A stretch of 43,483 nucleotides of DNA from Candidatus Methanoperedens sp. (lineage in GTDB: Archaea; Halobacteriota; Methanosarcinia; Methanosarcinales; Methanoperedenaceae): contig JAPMTR010000082.1 in the NCBI GenBank assembly GCA_026552975.1, forward strand, positions 1-43,483. The letters run 5' to 3'. Below are positions 8,275-15,855 of the stretch, piece by piece. The position numbers and the translations under genes were made by a program. Position 1 is the first letter of the stretch. Every line of letters starts with the position of its first letter. The notes beneath the pieces are model-generated. The model saw only the letters and a list, made by a program, of their open reading frames with translations. It searched no databases and was not told where the DNA came from.

Positions 8275-9159
8275 TTATTTCCCTGTCAGTCTCATTACTA
8301 TCAGACTTGCCTCATAAAGGACAATAAATGGCAGAGCCACCATTATCTGAGTAAACATGGTTGGGTCGGGAGTTACCCATGCGGCGATTATCAATAATAA
8401 TATATATGCATGTTTCCTGTAATTGTTAAGCATTTTTCTTGTTATTACTCCAAGATGCACAAGGAATGTCAGTATAACCGGCAATTCAAAAGCCACACCC
8501 AGGATAACTGTGGTCATTACAATAAAAGAAATGAACTCATACACTGAAAAATTAGCATTTATACCAAGATTATAGGCATCCTGATATATAAAAGTCAGGA
8601 AAAATGGAAGCATATAATAATAAGAATATCCCGCCCCAATTAAAAAAAGGATTATTGATGCAAGAATAGTTACTACGATCAAATACCTGTTTTGATGTAT
8701 AAAAGTTATGCCAGATATCTTGCCTTTTACTCCCCTGTATGCGTAATACAGTATTAGAGGGAAAGCAATGAGAAACCCAAAAATGAGGGACATCTTAAAT
8801 TCAAGCATCAGCACTTCCATTGGCGTCAGATAAATGATACCGGGTTTATTTAAATTTAAACTGTGGGATATATTTATTAATTCTCCTGATACATTTGAAA
8901 GATTCCCTGCTATCAACGAATAATTTTCGCCCAGCTGGCGTGACATCAATGTAAGATTATTTGAAATTTCAATGAGATGACCGGACGCATCCGGTCTATC
9001 AGGAATATTCAATCGCCAGAACATATCTGTTTTTATTTTATTTATTACATCTCCCATATATGAAAAAGATATGATGGCTCCTGCGCCGAAAACAACGATA
9101 ATGTAAAATAATTTTTTTTTCAATTCAGCTACCATTGAAAATATCTCTTCAACTACCAT
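8275..9159 (-). CDS. tatC: Sec-independent translocase subunit TatC with an enlarged external loop
   Basis: TatC recognises twin-arginine signals and forms the core of the folded-protein export machine. The family core is clear from about residue 110: 'LTPMEVLMLEFKMS', 'FPLILYYAY', 'FELPVILTF' and the late 'WVTPDPTMFTQ' motif. Six membrane helices are predicted and the total is 294 residues. The loop after the first helix (about 45-108) is long. It looks coiled-coil-like and carries five N-X-S/T sequons (Asn68, 79, 86, 89, 96). The start lies one base after the stop of the aspartate dehydrogenase gene, so the two are probably co-transcribed. No tatA gene lies in the window. Confidence 0.88.
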   Translation of the reverse strand: MVVEEIFSMVAELKKKLFYIIVVFGAGAIISFSYMGDVINKIKTDMFWRLNIPDRPDASGHLIEISNNLTLMSRQLGENYSLIAGNLSNVSGELINISHSLNLNKPGIIYLTPMEVLMLEFKMSLIFGFLIAFPLILYYAYRGVKGKISGITFIHQNRYLIVVTILASIILFLIGAGYSYYYMLPFFLTFIYQDAYNLGINANFSVYEFISFIVMTTVILGVAFELPVILTFLVHLGVITRKMLNNYRKHAYILLLIIAAWVTPDPTMFTQIMVALPFIVLYEASLIVMRLTGK

Positions 9160-9160
9160 T

Positions 9161-9973
9161 TTAAGTCCCTATCTGTAGAGGTTCAGTTATTTTCTTTAAT
9201 GTAGCGATAGCTGAAAGAGCTGCAAGAAGGCTTGTCCTGGGATTATCTTTTGAGGGGATATTTTCAATACGGGATGTAAAATTTCCAAAATCACCCTCTA
9301 CCCTGATCTCATGAATGTTCCTTGAAATTTTCGGATCGACAAAAACTTTAACACGTGTCTTCTCAAAACCAATCCCGGCAAGACTGAGGGATGCTGCGAC
9401 ATTTACATTTGCTGGGAATGCCTTGACAGCCTCTTTGGCATTCCCATTAAAAATCATGGTTTTCTTTTGAAACGAATAAGGATCAATATTATTTTCGATC
9501 ATAAATGGCGCGCCTTCTAAACCTTTCGGATTTTTTATTGTAGATATCTCAACTCTGTCTATTGAAGCTATTTTAGCTGATCTTAAACCATCGATCCCTG
9601 AAATAGCACCTGAAGGAATATATATCTTACAATTGTTACTTTTCGCTGAATTAACCAAATCGTCCAGTAGCTTTTGATCCATGAGAGCTCCGACACTCAT
9701 GATCATGAGATCTTTTCCGCCATTCAGAACACAAAGTCCATGTTCGCCCACAGCGGCCTGTGAAGCACACTCCACGACAATATCAGCATTTTTAATTAAT
9801 TCTGCCGGTAAAGATACAACAGGTCGAATTTTGAGGGATTCAAGGAGCATTTCACAATGTTTATCGCTTCGGTCATAAATTGCCGTAAGTTTTGCATTGA
9901 TTGCCCCGCTATCTATGGCCCTGCATATCTGGGCCCCTATTGCGCCGCAACCAATTACTCCTATTTTAAGCAT
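9161..9973 (-). CDS. nadX: L-aspartate dehydrogenase (NadX type)
   Basis: The enzyme oxidises aspartate to iminoaspartate, the first step of quinolinate and NAD synthesis in many archaea that lack aspartate oxidase. It has 270 residues. The NAD(P)-binding Rossmann motif GCGAIG is at residues 8-13, and the central 'VVECASQAAV' and 'IPSGAISGIDGL' segments are conserved in the family. The late 'ANVNVAASLSLAGIGFEKT' stretch is also typical. The gene is divergent from nadC with 49 bases between starts, consistent with shared control of NAD synthesis. Quinolinate synthase (NadA) is not in the window. The next gene downstream, tatC, follows after one base. Confidence 0.92.
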   Translation of the reverse strand: MLKIGVIGCGAIGAQICRAIDSGAINAKLTAIYDRSDKHCEMLLESLKIRPVVSLPAELIKNADIVVECASQAAVGEHGLCVLNGGKDLMIMSVGALMDQKLLDDLVNSAKSNNCKIYIPSGAISGIDGLRSAKIASIDRVEISTIKNPKGLEGAPFMIENNIDPYSFQKKTMIFNGNAKEAVKAFPANVNVAASLSLAGIGFEKTRVKVFVDPKISRNIHEIRVEGDFGNFTSRIENIPSKDNPRTSLLAALSAIATLKKITEPLQIGT

Positions 9974-10022
9974 ATGATCCTGATATGTTCCCTAAATTAT
10001 AATAGCAGCTTATAAGTAACTT

Positions 10023-10865
10023 ATGGATAATCAAATAGATGGATATGTTATGCTAATTACGGAACTTGAGCGTTTTATTGATGAAGATCTGGGTTTTAAT
10101 GATGTTTCATGCAATATTATCCCGGATCGCAAAGTCCATGCAGAAATTGTTGCCAGGGAATTCGGGATAATTTCAGGACTTGGTGAAGCCACACAAATTT
10201 TTGAATATTTTGATATCCTCGCGACGACTGATCTAACTGATGGAGACCTGGTTGAAGAGGATGGGATCATATTTGACCTGGATGGCGGAGCAAGATCAAT
10301 ACTCAAAGCTGAAAGACTGGCATTGAATTTCCTGGGGAAGATGAGCGGTATCGCTACCATTACGCGCCAGTATGTAGAAAGAGCTGCAGGACCAAGAATT
10401 GCATGTACAAGAAAGACCACACCCGGATTTCGAAAATTTGAAAAAAAAGCAGTCCAGGCCGGAGGTGGAGACCCGCACAGGTTCAACCTTTCTGATGCCA
10501 TCATGATAAAAGACAATCACATTTCTGTTCTTGGACTTCAAAAAGCTATAATATCAGCAAAAAAAAAATCAAGTTTTACTCAAAAGATCGAAGTTGAAGT
10601 TGAATCCGTGGATGATGCTGTGACCGCAGCACAAATGGGTGTGGATATCATAATGTTCGATAACATGACCCCTAAAGCGATAATTGAGGCGGTAAGATCA
10701 CTTCAAGAAAAGGGGCTGAAGAATAATATTATCCTTGAAGCGTCCGGGGGTATAACCATAGAAAATGTTGATAAATATGCATTGACTGGAGTTGATGTTA
10801 TTTCAATCGGGGCGCTCACACATTCATCGAACTGGCTTGATATTAGTCTTCGTATAATTCCATAA
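10023..10865 (+). CDS. nadC: Nicotinate-nucleotide pyrophosphorylase (carboxylating)
   Basis: NadC converts quinolinate and PRPP into nicotinate mononucleotide, releasing CO2 and pyrophosphate. The 280-residue product has the family's substrate-binding residues: RKTTPG at 130-135, 'GGGDPHR' ending at Arg153, and 'MIKDNH' at 161-166. The C-terminal barrel strands 'IEVEVES', 'IMFDNMTP', 'LEASGGI' and 'ISIGALTHS' are all present. ModD, a relative in molybdate operons, is the alternative, but the neighbour nadX supports NadC. The ATG follows a TATA-like AAATTATAAT by about 25 bases, so the mRNA may be nearly leaderless. Confidence 0.93.
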   Translation: MDNQIDGYVMLITELERFIDEDLGFNDVSCNIIPDRKVHAEIVAREFGIISGLGEATQIFEYFDILATTDLTDGDLVEEDGIIFDLDGGARSILKAERLALNFLGKMSGIATITRQYVERAAGPRIACTRKTTPGFRKFEKKAVQAGGGDPHRFNLSDAIMIKDNHISVLGLQKAIISAKKKSSFTQKIEVEVESVDDAVTAAQMGVDIIMFDNMTPKAIIEAVRSLQEKGLKNNIILEASGGITIENVDKYALTGVDVISIGALTHSSNWLDISLRIIP

Positions 10866-10933
10866 ACATGAAATCAGGTGATTTTATAGGAAAGAATAAA
10901 ATACCCGGACGATATTTAAGACAATACCCCCAA

Positions 10934-11008
10934 GGGGTCGTAGGGTAGCTTGGTCCATCCTTCATGCTTGGGGTGCATGAGACCTGAGTTCAAATCTCAG
11001 CGACCCCA
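10934..11008 (+). tRNA. tRNA-Pro (anticodon GGG)
   Basis: The acceptor stem GGGGTCG pairs with CGACCCC and is followed by discriminator A. A D-arm with AGCTTGGT, an anticodon stem CATGC/GCATG enclosing TTGGGGT, and a T-arm CTGAG-TTCAAAT-CTCAG complete the cloverleaf. The anticodon GGG is at 10970-10972 and reads proline codons CCC and CCU. No intron is seen and CCA is not encoded. The gene stands alone between nadC and a small thioredoxin gene. Confidence 0.93.
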
Positions 11009-11067
11009 TTCAAGACCTGATGTTCTTGATTTCTTCTATTAATATAAAAAATAGAAAAAGGAGAAAA

Positions 11068-11316
11068 ATGACCACAGTTGAACTTTATTACTCTGATACC
11101 TGTCATACATGCCATCAAATAAGGGCTCTTTTGATTGAAAATCTTCCAGGGAACATAAAATTCAAGGAGATAAATATCTCTTATCCTGAAGGAAAGAGCA
11201 GGGCATCACAGCTAAATATAATGTCCGTGCCTACTGTTGCTATTGATGGGGATGTAGTGTTTATAGGCAGGGTTTCAAAAGAAGAACTCATGAAAGAAAT
11301 TGAACTTAGAAAATGA
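11068..11316 (+). CDS. Small thioredoxin/glutaredoxin-like protein
   Basis: This 82-residue protein has a minimal thioredoxin fold. The active site is Cys-His-Thr-Cys in 'YSDTCHTCHQI', and the cis-proline lies in 'MSVPTVAIDG'. It resembles the small archaeal glutaredoxin-like thioredoxins of methanogens. An AAGGAG sequence at 11058-11063 fixes the ATG at 11068; the frame is open further upstream but has no ribosome site there. It is probably a cytosolic dithiol reductant. The partner reductase is not in the window. Confidence 0.88.
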   Translation: MTTVELYYSDTCHTCHQIRALLIENLPGNIKFKEINISYPEGKSRASQLNIMSVPTVAIDGDVVFIGRVSKEELMKEIELRK

Positions 11317-11343
11317 AATAGTTCGAAAAAAGAAATATTTCAT

Positions 11344-12165
11344 TTAGTTTTTTCTTTCTGGATGTTGATCGTAAAGCGCACCTGCAAGCATTATCGCCCT
11401 GATATAATTTCCACCAACTCGAGAAGTATCCACAAACACCTTATCCATCAAAACCGGAGCGCCATGGCCATATCCACCGCCCAGGAATACAAGAGTCCGA
11501 AATATCAGGTTCCCTGATATGCCTTCAGGGGCAAGAATGAAATTTGTCTCCTCGATGGCATCTTCTATCAAAATAGAATAATTCTTTGCGTCAATTCCCA
11601 GATCGCATAATTTTTGTGTTACTATCCGGGCTTCTTCAAGAGTCCTGTCTATAGTTTCACCCCTTCCTTTATCCTCAAAACGCCCTCCTGAAAGGATGCC
11701 CACCTTCATTTTCACGCCAAGCCGCCCAAAATGCCGGGAAGCTTGTTTTACCAGCTCAACTTTGTCATCAATTGTATTTCCTTCATCGATCCCGACAGGC
11801 GCAAGGAAAAAGGGCTTACCATCGGCTGTTTCCAGCAATGCGACCCTATAAAGTTTATTAGTTTTCAGTGATATTTTTAATTCTGAAAGCGTCTTTGTTG
11901 CGCTAAGCGTTCCCCTGACAGCTCCATCAATCTTGCCTGATAGCAGTAATTCAACGATTTTTTTTGGAGCTTCATCTGAATTTATTATTTCAAGGTGTGT
12001 CCCTATCTCAGAGATCTCTTTTTCATCACCTATGAGGACAACCTCAGCATATTCGCTTGAAGCTTCTGCGCTCCTTATCATCTTTTCTGAGACTTTCCCG
12101 ACCCCAAGACCAATACGAGCATGATTTTTTCGGGCTTTTTTCTCAATATCGGATAAGAGTGACAA
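11344..12165 (-). CDS. mtxX: Methanogenesis marker protein 4 (MtxX), phosphotransacetylase-like
   Basis: The 273-residue protein matches MtxX, a marker protein restricted to methanogens and their relatives. The fold resembles phosphate acetyl/butyryltransferases. Recognisable segments include 'GLGVGKVSEKMIRSAE', 'DGAVRGTLSATKTL', 'FFLAPVGIDEGNT', 'KVGILSGGRFEDKGRG' and 'LAPEGISGNLIFRTLVFLGG'. Its activity is not established; a methyltransferase-related role was proposed early on. The start is TTG with GAGG 6 bases before it, and the gene begins 8 bases after the end of proC, so the two form one operon. This is one of the best lineage indicators in the window. Confidence 0.9.
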   Translation of the reverse strand: MSLLSDIEKKARKNHARIGLGVGKVSEKMIRSAEASSEYAEVVLIGDEKEISEIGTHLEIINSDEAPKKIVELLLSGKIDGAVRGTLSATKTLSELKISLKTNKLYRVALLETADGKPFFLAPVGIDEGNTIDDKVELVKQASRHFGRLGVKMKVGILSGGRFEDKGRGETIDRTLEEARIVTQKLCDLGIDAKNYSILIEDAIEETNFILAPEGISGNLIFRTLVFLGGGYGHGAPVLMDKVFVDTSRVGGNYIRAIMLAGALYDQHPERKN

Positions 12166-12173
12166 AAAAGGCC

Positions 12174-13001
12174 TCAGTTCTTCTTACCCAGTTCCTTTGA
12201 ACGTTCACACGCAGCTATGACGGCATTCATCATAGCGATCCGAACACCCTGTTCTTCCATGACACGAAGCCCCCTGATAGTAGTTCCACCGGGTGAAGTT
12301 ACCATGTCTTTTAATTCCCCGGTATGCGTTGGCCCGTCAAGCACCATCTTTGCAGCTCCAAGAACAGTCTGTGCCGCAAGCAATCTTGCCGTATTCCTGT
12401 CAAGTCCTTCATGAACGCCTCCGTCTGCCATTGCCTCTATAATCATAAATATATAGGCTGGACCGCTGCCTGATAATCCGGTTACAGCATCCATAAGGGA
12501 TTCCTGTAATTGAACTGCCTTTCCTATTGCATTAAATATATTTACAGCGATATCAAGGTCTTCTTTTGATACTGAACTTCCCGGGCTGATGGCACAGGCC
12601 GCTTCTTCCACCGTTGCTGCAATATTTGGCATCACCCTCACAACCTTCGTACCCGGGGAAAGATTCTTCTCAAATGTATCTATTGTAACCCCTGCTGCGA
12701 TCGATATTATCAACTGGTTCTTTATTGAGCTTTTTATCTCGGAAAGGACTGATGGGACTATTTGCGGCTTGACCGCGATGATGAGTACATCTGAATTGAC
12801 AACTGCATCGCAATTTCCGCTGCAGATATTGATCCTTAAATCCTTTTCAAGCATCTTCAATTTTGCGATGTCCATATCACTGGCATAAATGTTTTCGGAA
12901 GGAACAAGTCTGGCATGAATTAATCCTTTTATAAGGGCTTCGCCCATTTTTCCTGTCCCGATAAATCCAATTTTTTTATTTGCCAAGCCTTTTATTGTCA
13001 T
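12174..13001 (-). CDS. proC: Pyrroline-5-carboxylate reductase
   Basis: ProC performs the last step of proline synthesis, reducing pyrroline-5-carboxylate with NAD(P)H. The 275-residue product starts its Rossmann fold with GTGKMG at 15-20. The 'VVRVMPNIAA' segment and the C-terminal signature 'GSGPAYIFM', 'GEL', 'MVTSPGGTT' and 'EQGVRIAM' are all intact. An ATG start is used. The gene is transcribed ahead of mtxX. Proline synthesis and a tRNA-Pro gene lie near each other here, which I regard as coincidence. Confidence 0.95.
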   Translation of the reverse strand: MTIKGLANKKIGFIGTGKMGEALIKGLIHARLVPSENIYASDMDIAKLKMLEKDLRINICSGNCDAVVNSDVLIIAVKPQIVPSVLSEIKSSIKNQLIISIAAGVTIDTFEKNLSPGTKVVRVMPNIAATVEEAACAISPGSSVSKEDLDIAVNIFNAIGKAVQLQESLMDAVTGLSGSGPAYIFMIIEAMADGGVHEGLDRNTARLLAAQTVLGAAKMVLDGPTHTGELKDMVTSPGGTTIRGLRVMEEQGVRIAMMNAVIAACERSKELGKKN

Positions 13002-13042
13002 TGTTATCTGCTACATTAAAGAGATGAAGCGATAAAAGGATT

Positions 13043-14278
13043 ATGATGAACAACGAGAACGATCCGATAAATAAATGTCTGGCTCACCTTGGCTATAATG
13101 AGAAATTCACACAGGATATAAGCGCTGAATTCAATAAATTATTTAAAGAAATAGATTTTGCCAGTATCGAACAAAGTGTCAGCCATTCAATAAAAGAAAA
13201 AGATACGACTGGATTAATAAGATCCCTTAAAGATCTGATGTTTCGTCTTGAGGACAAGGGGATTTACAGACCTGAAGCTCCTGTGCGCTTGATAAAGCTG
13301 CTCATCAATGGTTTGAACCTGAAGAATGAGGATATTTTCTATTTGATCGCCAGGGCTCAAATGCCACTTGAAGAAAAATTAAAAGAACAGGAATTCCTTG
13401 CTTCATGCGCAGCCATAACGCAGCTTGGTTATGTCATGCTAAAATGCCTTGTCCCGAACGTGAGCGCGGCTAGTTCAGGTGAGCATGTTTTCCTTGTGAT
13501 CGATAGCTTTTCTCCGGATTCAAAGATCTTTGTGGATTTTAGCATAGATTCAATAAAAGATGTGGCCGTTGATCTTTATGAAGTGAAAGAAAAACTCTGG
13601 ACATTGAGAAAAAACAAGGATCTATCCTGTCTTGATAAAGAAACGGCTGAGTACCTGACCCTGTATTATCCGGTTTTCCAGCTTGAATCCCAGATCGGCC
13701 TGAACCACAATATACATAATAACCTTGGTCTTGCTTACGATAAGCTGGGAAGGTTCGATGAAGCGATCGACGAACTCCAGGCAGCTCTTGACCTATCTCC
13801 TGAATATGTTGAGGTCCATAATAATCTTGGAGTGACGTATGATAAAATGGAGATGCTTGATGAAGCTGAAAATGAATTGCGGGAAGCCATCAGGATGAAT
13901 CCGGGGTATCTGGAAGCACATTTTAATCTCGGGAATATTTATTCACTTGAAAATAGATCATCTGAAGCGATAAAAGAGTTTATGGCAGCGCTTGAGATCG
14001 ACCCCCAATACATCCCTGCCCGGATGAATCTTGCAAATGCCTATTATGAGTCAGGAAGGAATGAAGAAGCATTCAGGGAATTCAATAATGTATTGAGCCT
14101 TGACCCTGGTTTTCCTGAAGCTCATTTTGGGATCGGGTTGGTTTATTATGAACTTAAAAGTTATGAGAAGGCATCAAAGGCATTCATTCATGCTATACAT
14201 GTTTCTCCTGGATTAATTGACCGGGTTCCTGATACGTTAATTCTGAAGGTGAAGCAGGGTGTTTCAAGGTTAAAATAA
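13043..14278 (+). CDS. TPR-repeat protein with a transglutaminase-like N-terminal region
   Basis: The C-terminal half (about residues 220-400) is made of five tetratricopeptide repeats of 34 residues, with consensus such as 'NLGLAYDKLGRFDEAIDEL' and 'NLGNIYSLENRSSEAIKEF'. The N-terminal 220 residues are different. 'ASCAAITQLGYVMLKCLVP', then 'GEHVFLVIDSF' and 'KIFVDFSID', resemble the Cys-His-Asp order of transglutaminase-like folds, at Cys122, His148 and Asp165. This suggestion rests on pattern, not alignment. The protein lacks a signal peptide and is probably cytosolic, acting in a complex. It is divergent from proC with 41 bases between starts. AAAGGA lies before two adjacent ATG codons, of which either could be used. 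Confidence 0.8.
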   Translation: MMNNENDPINKCLAHLGYNEKFTQDISAEFNKLFKEIDFASIEQSVSHSIKEKDTTGLIRSLKDLMFRLEDKGIYRPEAPVRLIKLLINGLNLKNEDIFYLIARAQMPLEEKLKEQEFLASCAAITQLGYVMLKCLVPNVSAASSGEHVFLVIDSFSPDSKIFVDFSIDSIKDVAVDLYEVKEKLWTLRKNKDLSCLDKETAEYLTLYYPVFQLESQIGLNHNIHNNLGLAYDKLGRFDEAIDELQAALDLSPEYVEVHNNLGVTYDKMEMLDEAENELREAIRMNPGYLEAHFNLGNIYSLENRSSEAIKEFMAALEIDPQYIPARMNLANAYYESGRNEEAFREFNNVLSLDPGFPEAHFGIGLVYYELKSYEKASKAFIHAIHVSPGLIDRVPDTLILKVKQGVSRLK

Positions 14279-14317
14279 TTTTATGAATATAGTCATATAT
14301 ATACACATAAATTATTT

Positions 14318-15040
14318 TTAGTTATCTTCGAATTCAAGCGCCTCTGGCAGTGTAAAATTACCAACATAAAGGGCAGCTCCAATAACAACGCCTTTTGCTC
14401 CGGTTTTCTTTATAATTCCAATATCTGAGAGGGTTGTAATTCCACCGGATGCTATCACAGGTATTCCCAGGGCATCCACAAGTTCTTTTGTGGGTACCGG
14501 ATTTACCCCCTTTAGCAGTCCTTCGGTATTGATATCAGTGAAAAGAATGCTTCCCGCCCCGAGTTCTTCAAATTTTCTCCCCAATTCGACTGCTGTGAAC
14601 TCTGATTCCTTTGCCCAGCCGTGTGTTGTGACCTTCCCGTTCTTTGAATCAAGAGCAACGATAATTCTCTTTGAGCCGAATTCTTCGGTGAGTTCTTTGA
14701 CGATCGATGGTTCTTTTATCGCCGCAGTTCCCAGGATTATCCTGTCTGTCCCAAGATTGAGGAGATCCCTTGCATCCTTAATTGACCTGATTCCTCCCCC
14801 CACCTGTGTTTCTACGCCTGAGCTTTTCACAATAGATGCAATTATGGAACTGTTAGAACGCGATCCATCTATGGCGCCGTCAAGGTCAATAAGGTGAATT
14901 ACTTTTGCACCGTCATCTATCCAGCGCATTGCTGCAGCCACAGGATCGTCTAAGGATATCCTCTCTGTGCCAGGAATGCCCTGGATGAGAGATACGCATT
15001 TTTTATTCTTCAGATCGATCGCCGGGATTATTTTGAACAT
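14318..15040 (-). CDS. hisA: Phosphoribosylformimino-AICAR-phosphate isomerase
   Basis: HisA catalyses the Amadori isomerisation of ProFAR in histidine synthesis. The 240-residue TIM barrel has the typical opening 'IIPAIDLKNKKCVSLIQG' with catalytic Asp near residue 9, the 'HLIDLDGA' strand, 'TQVGGGIRS', the second catalytic Asp region 'ILFTDINTEG' and the phosphate-binding 'IASGGI' and 'VVIGAALY' loops. TrpF/PriA activity is possible in principle but not needed to explain the sequence. No other his gene lies next to it. Confidence 0.95.
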   Translation of the reverse strand: MFKIIPAIDLKNKKCVSLIQGIPGTERISLDDPVAAAMRWIDDGAKVIHLIDLDGAIDGSRSNSSIIASIVKSSGVETQVGGGIRSIKDARDLLNLGTDRIILGTAAIKEPSIVKELTEEFGSKRIIVALDSKNGKVTTHGWAKESEFTAVELGRKFEELGAGSILFTDINTEGLLKGVNPVPTKELVDALGIPVIASGGITTLSDIGIIKKTGAKGVVIGAALYVGNFTLPEALEFEDN

Positions 15041-15202
15041 AATTGGTGAAAGTAAGGTTTTTTACACATAGACAAATCAATTAAATTTGTTACTGGTAAG
15101 CAATATAATTATTTAAGACTGCCTCTTAATTGAGATTATTGAAATTCAAAAGAACCATATACGAAGCAATTAAATAGTATAACTTTAATAAAATAATATA
15201 CC

Positions 15203-15799
15203 ATGAACCAATACCTTGCATTTACATTATATTTCCTTTTTTTTGCAGTGTTTCATAGCATTCTCGCCATGGATCACGCTAAAAATTTAGCAGAAAAGTT
15301 CATGGGAAAGGGTTACAGGTACTACAGGCTGATATATTCTATATTGAGTTTTCCTTTGATCATACCGGCATATCTTGTGTGGACAACATATTCAGGATCA
15401 AGTCCTCTGGTTTATGAGGTCCCGGATCAACTATATCCACTTATTATTTTGGTTCGCCTGTGCGCATTTGGATTGTTCGGTTATGCGGCCTTGCAGACGG
15501 ATATCCTTAAATTCATAGGCTTAAAACGAGAAAAGAAAGGACAATTGATAACACGCGGTTCTTATGCAATAGTTCGCCATCCACTTTACCTGGCAGGGAT
15601 CCTGATCCTGGTCACGCACATGAATATGACCAGTCTTGATCTTCTGGCCGTACTTCTTATTTCAGGATATTGTGTTGCAGGCGCATTCATTGAAGAGAAA
15701 AGATTACTTTTGGTTTATGGGGAAGAATACAGGAAATATAAGCAGCAGGTGTCCATGTTCATTCCTGTGAAATTCTTTGTTAATAGAATAAAAAATTAA
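15203..15799 (+). CDS. Isoprenylcysteine carboxyl methyltransferase-like membrane protein
   Basis: This 198-residue polytopic protein has four to five membrane segments. The C-terminal half contains the SAM-binding signature of the ICMT/phospholipid methyltransferase/NnrU group: 'SYAIVRHPLYLAGIL', then 'EEKRLLLVYGEEYRKYKQQV'. In archaea these enzymes methylate lipids or small hydrophobic substrates, but none is defined here. It is preceded by an AT-rich 160-base gap and divergent from hisA. The name reflects the superfamily only. Confidence 0.8.
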   Translation: MNQYLAFTLYFLFFAVFHSILAMDHAKNLAEKFMGKGYRYYRLIYSILSFPLIIPAYLVWTTYSGSSPLVYEVPDQLYPLIILVRLCAFGLFGYAALQTDILKFIGLKREKKGQLITRGSYAIVRHPLYLAGILILVTHMNMTSLDLLAVLLISGYCVAGAFIEEKRLLLVYGEEYRKYKQQVSMFIPVKFFVNRIKN

Positions 15800-15855
15800 A
15801 TAGTTATAATTATAAAGTACCAAGTAAAGAACGCGAGTTCTAATTTTGCTTGATT

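Noticed and set aside
10023..10865. ModD rather than NadC
   Set aside because: No molybdate transport genes are near, and the divergent neighbour is aspartate dehydrogenase of the same NAD pathway.
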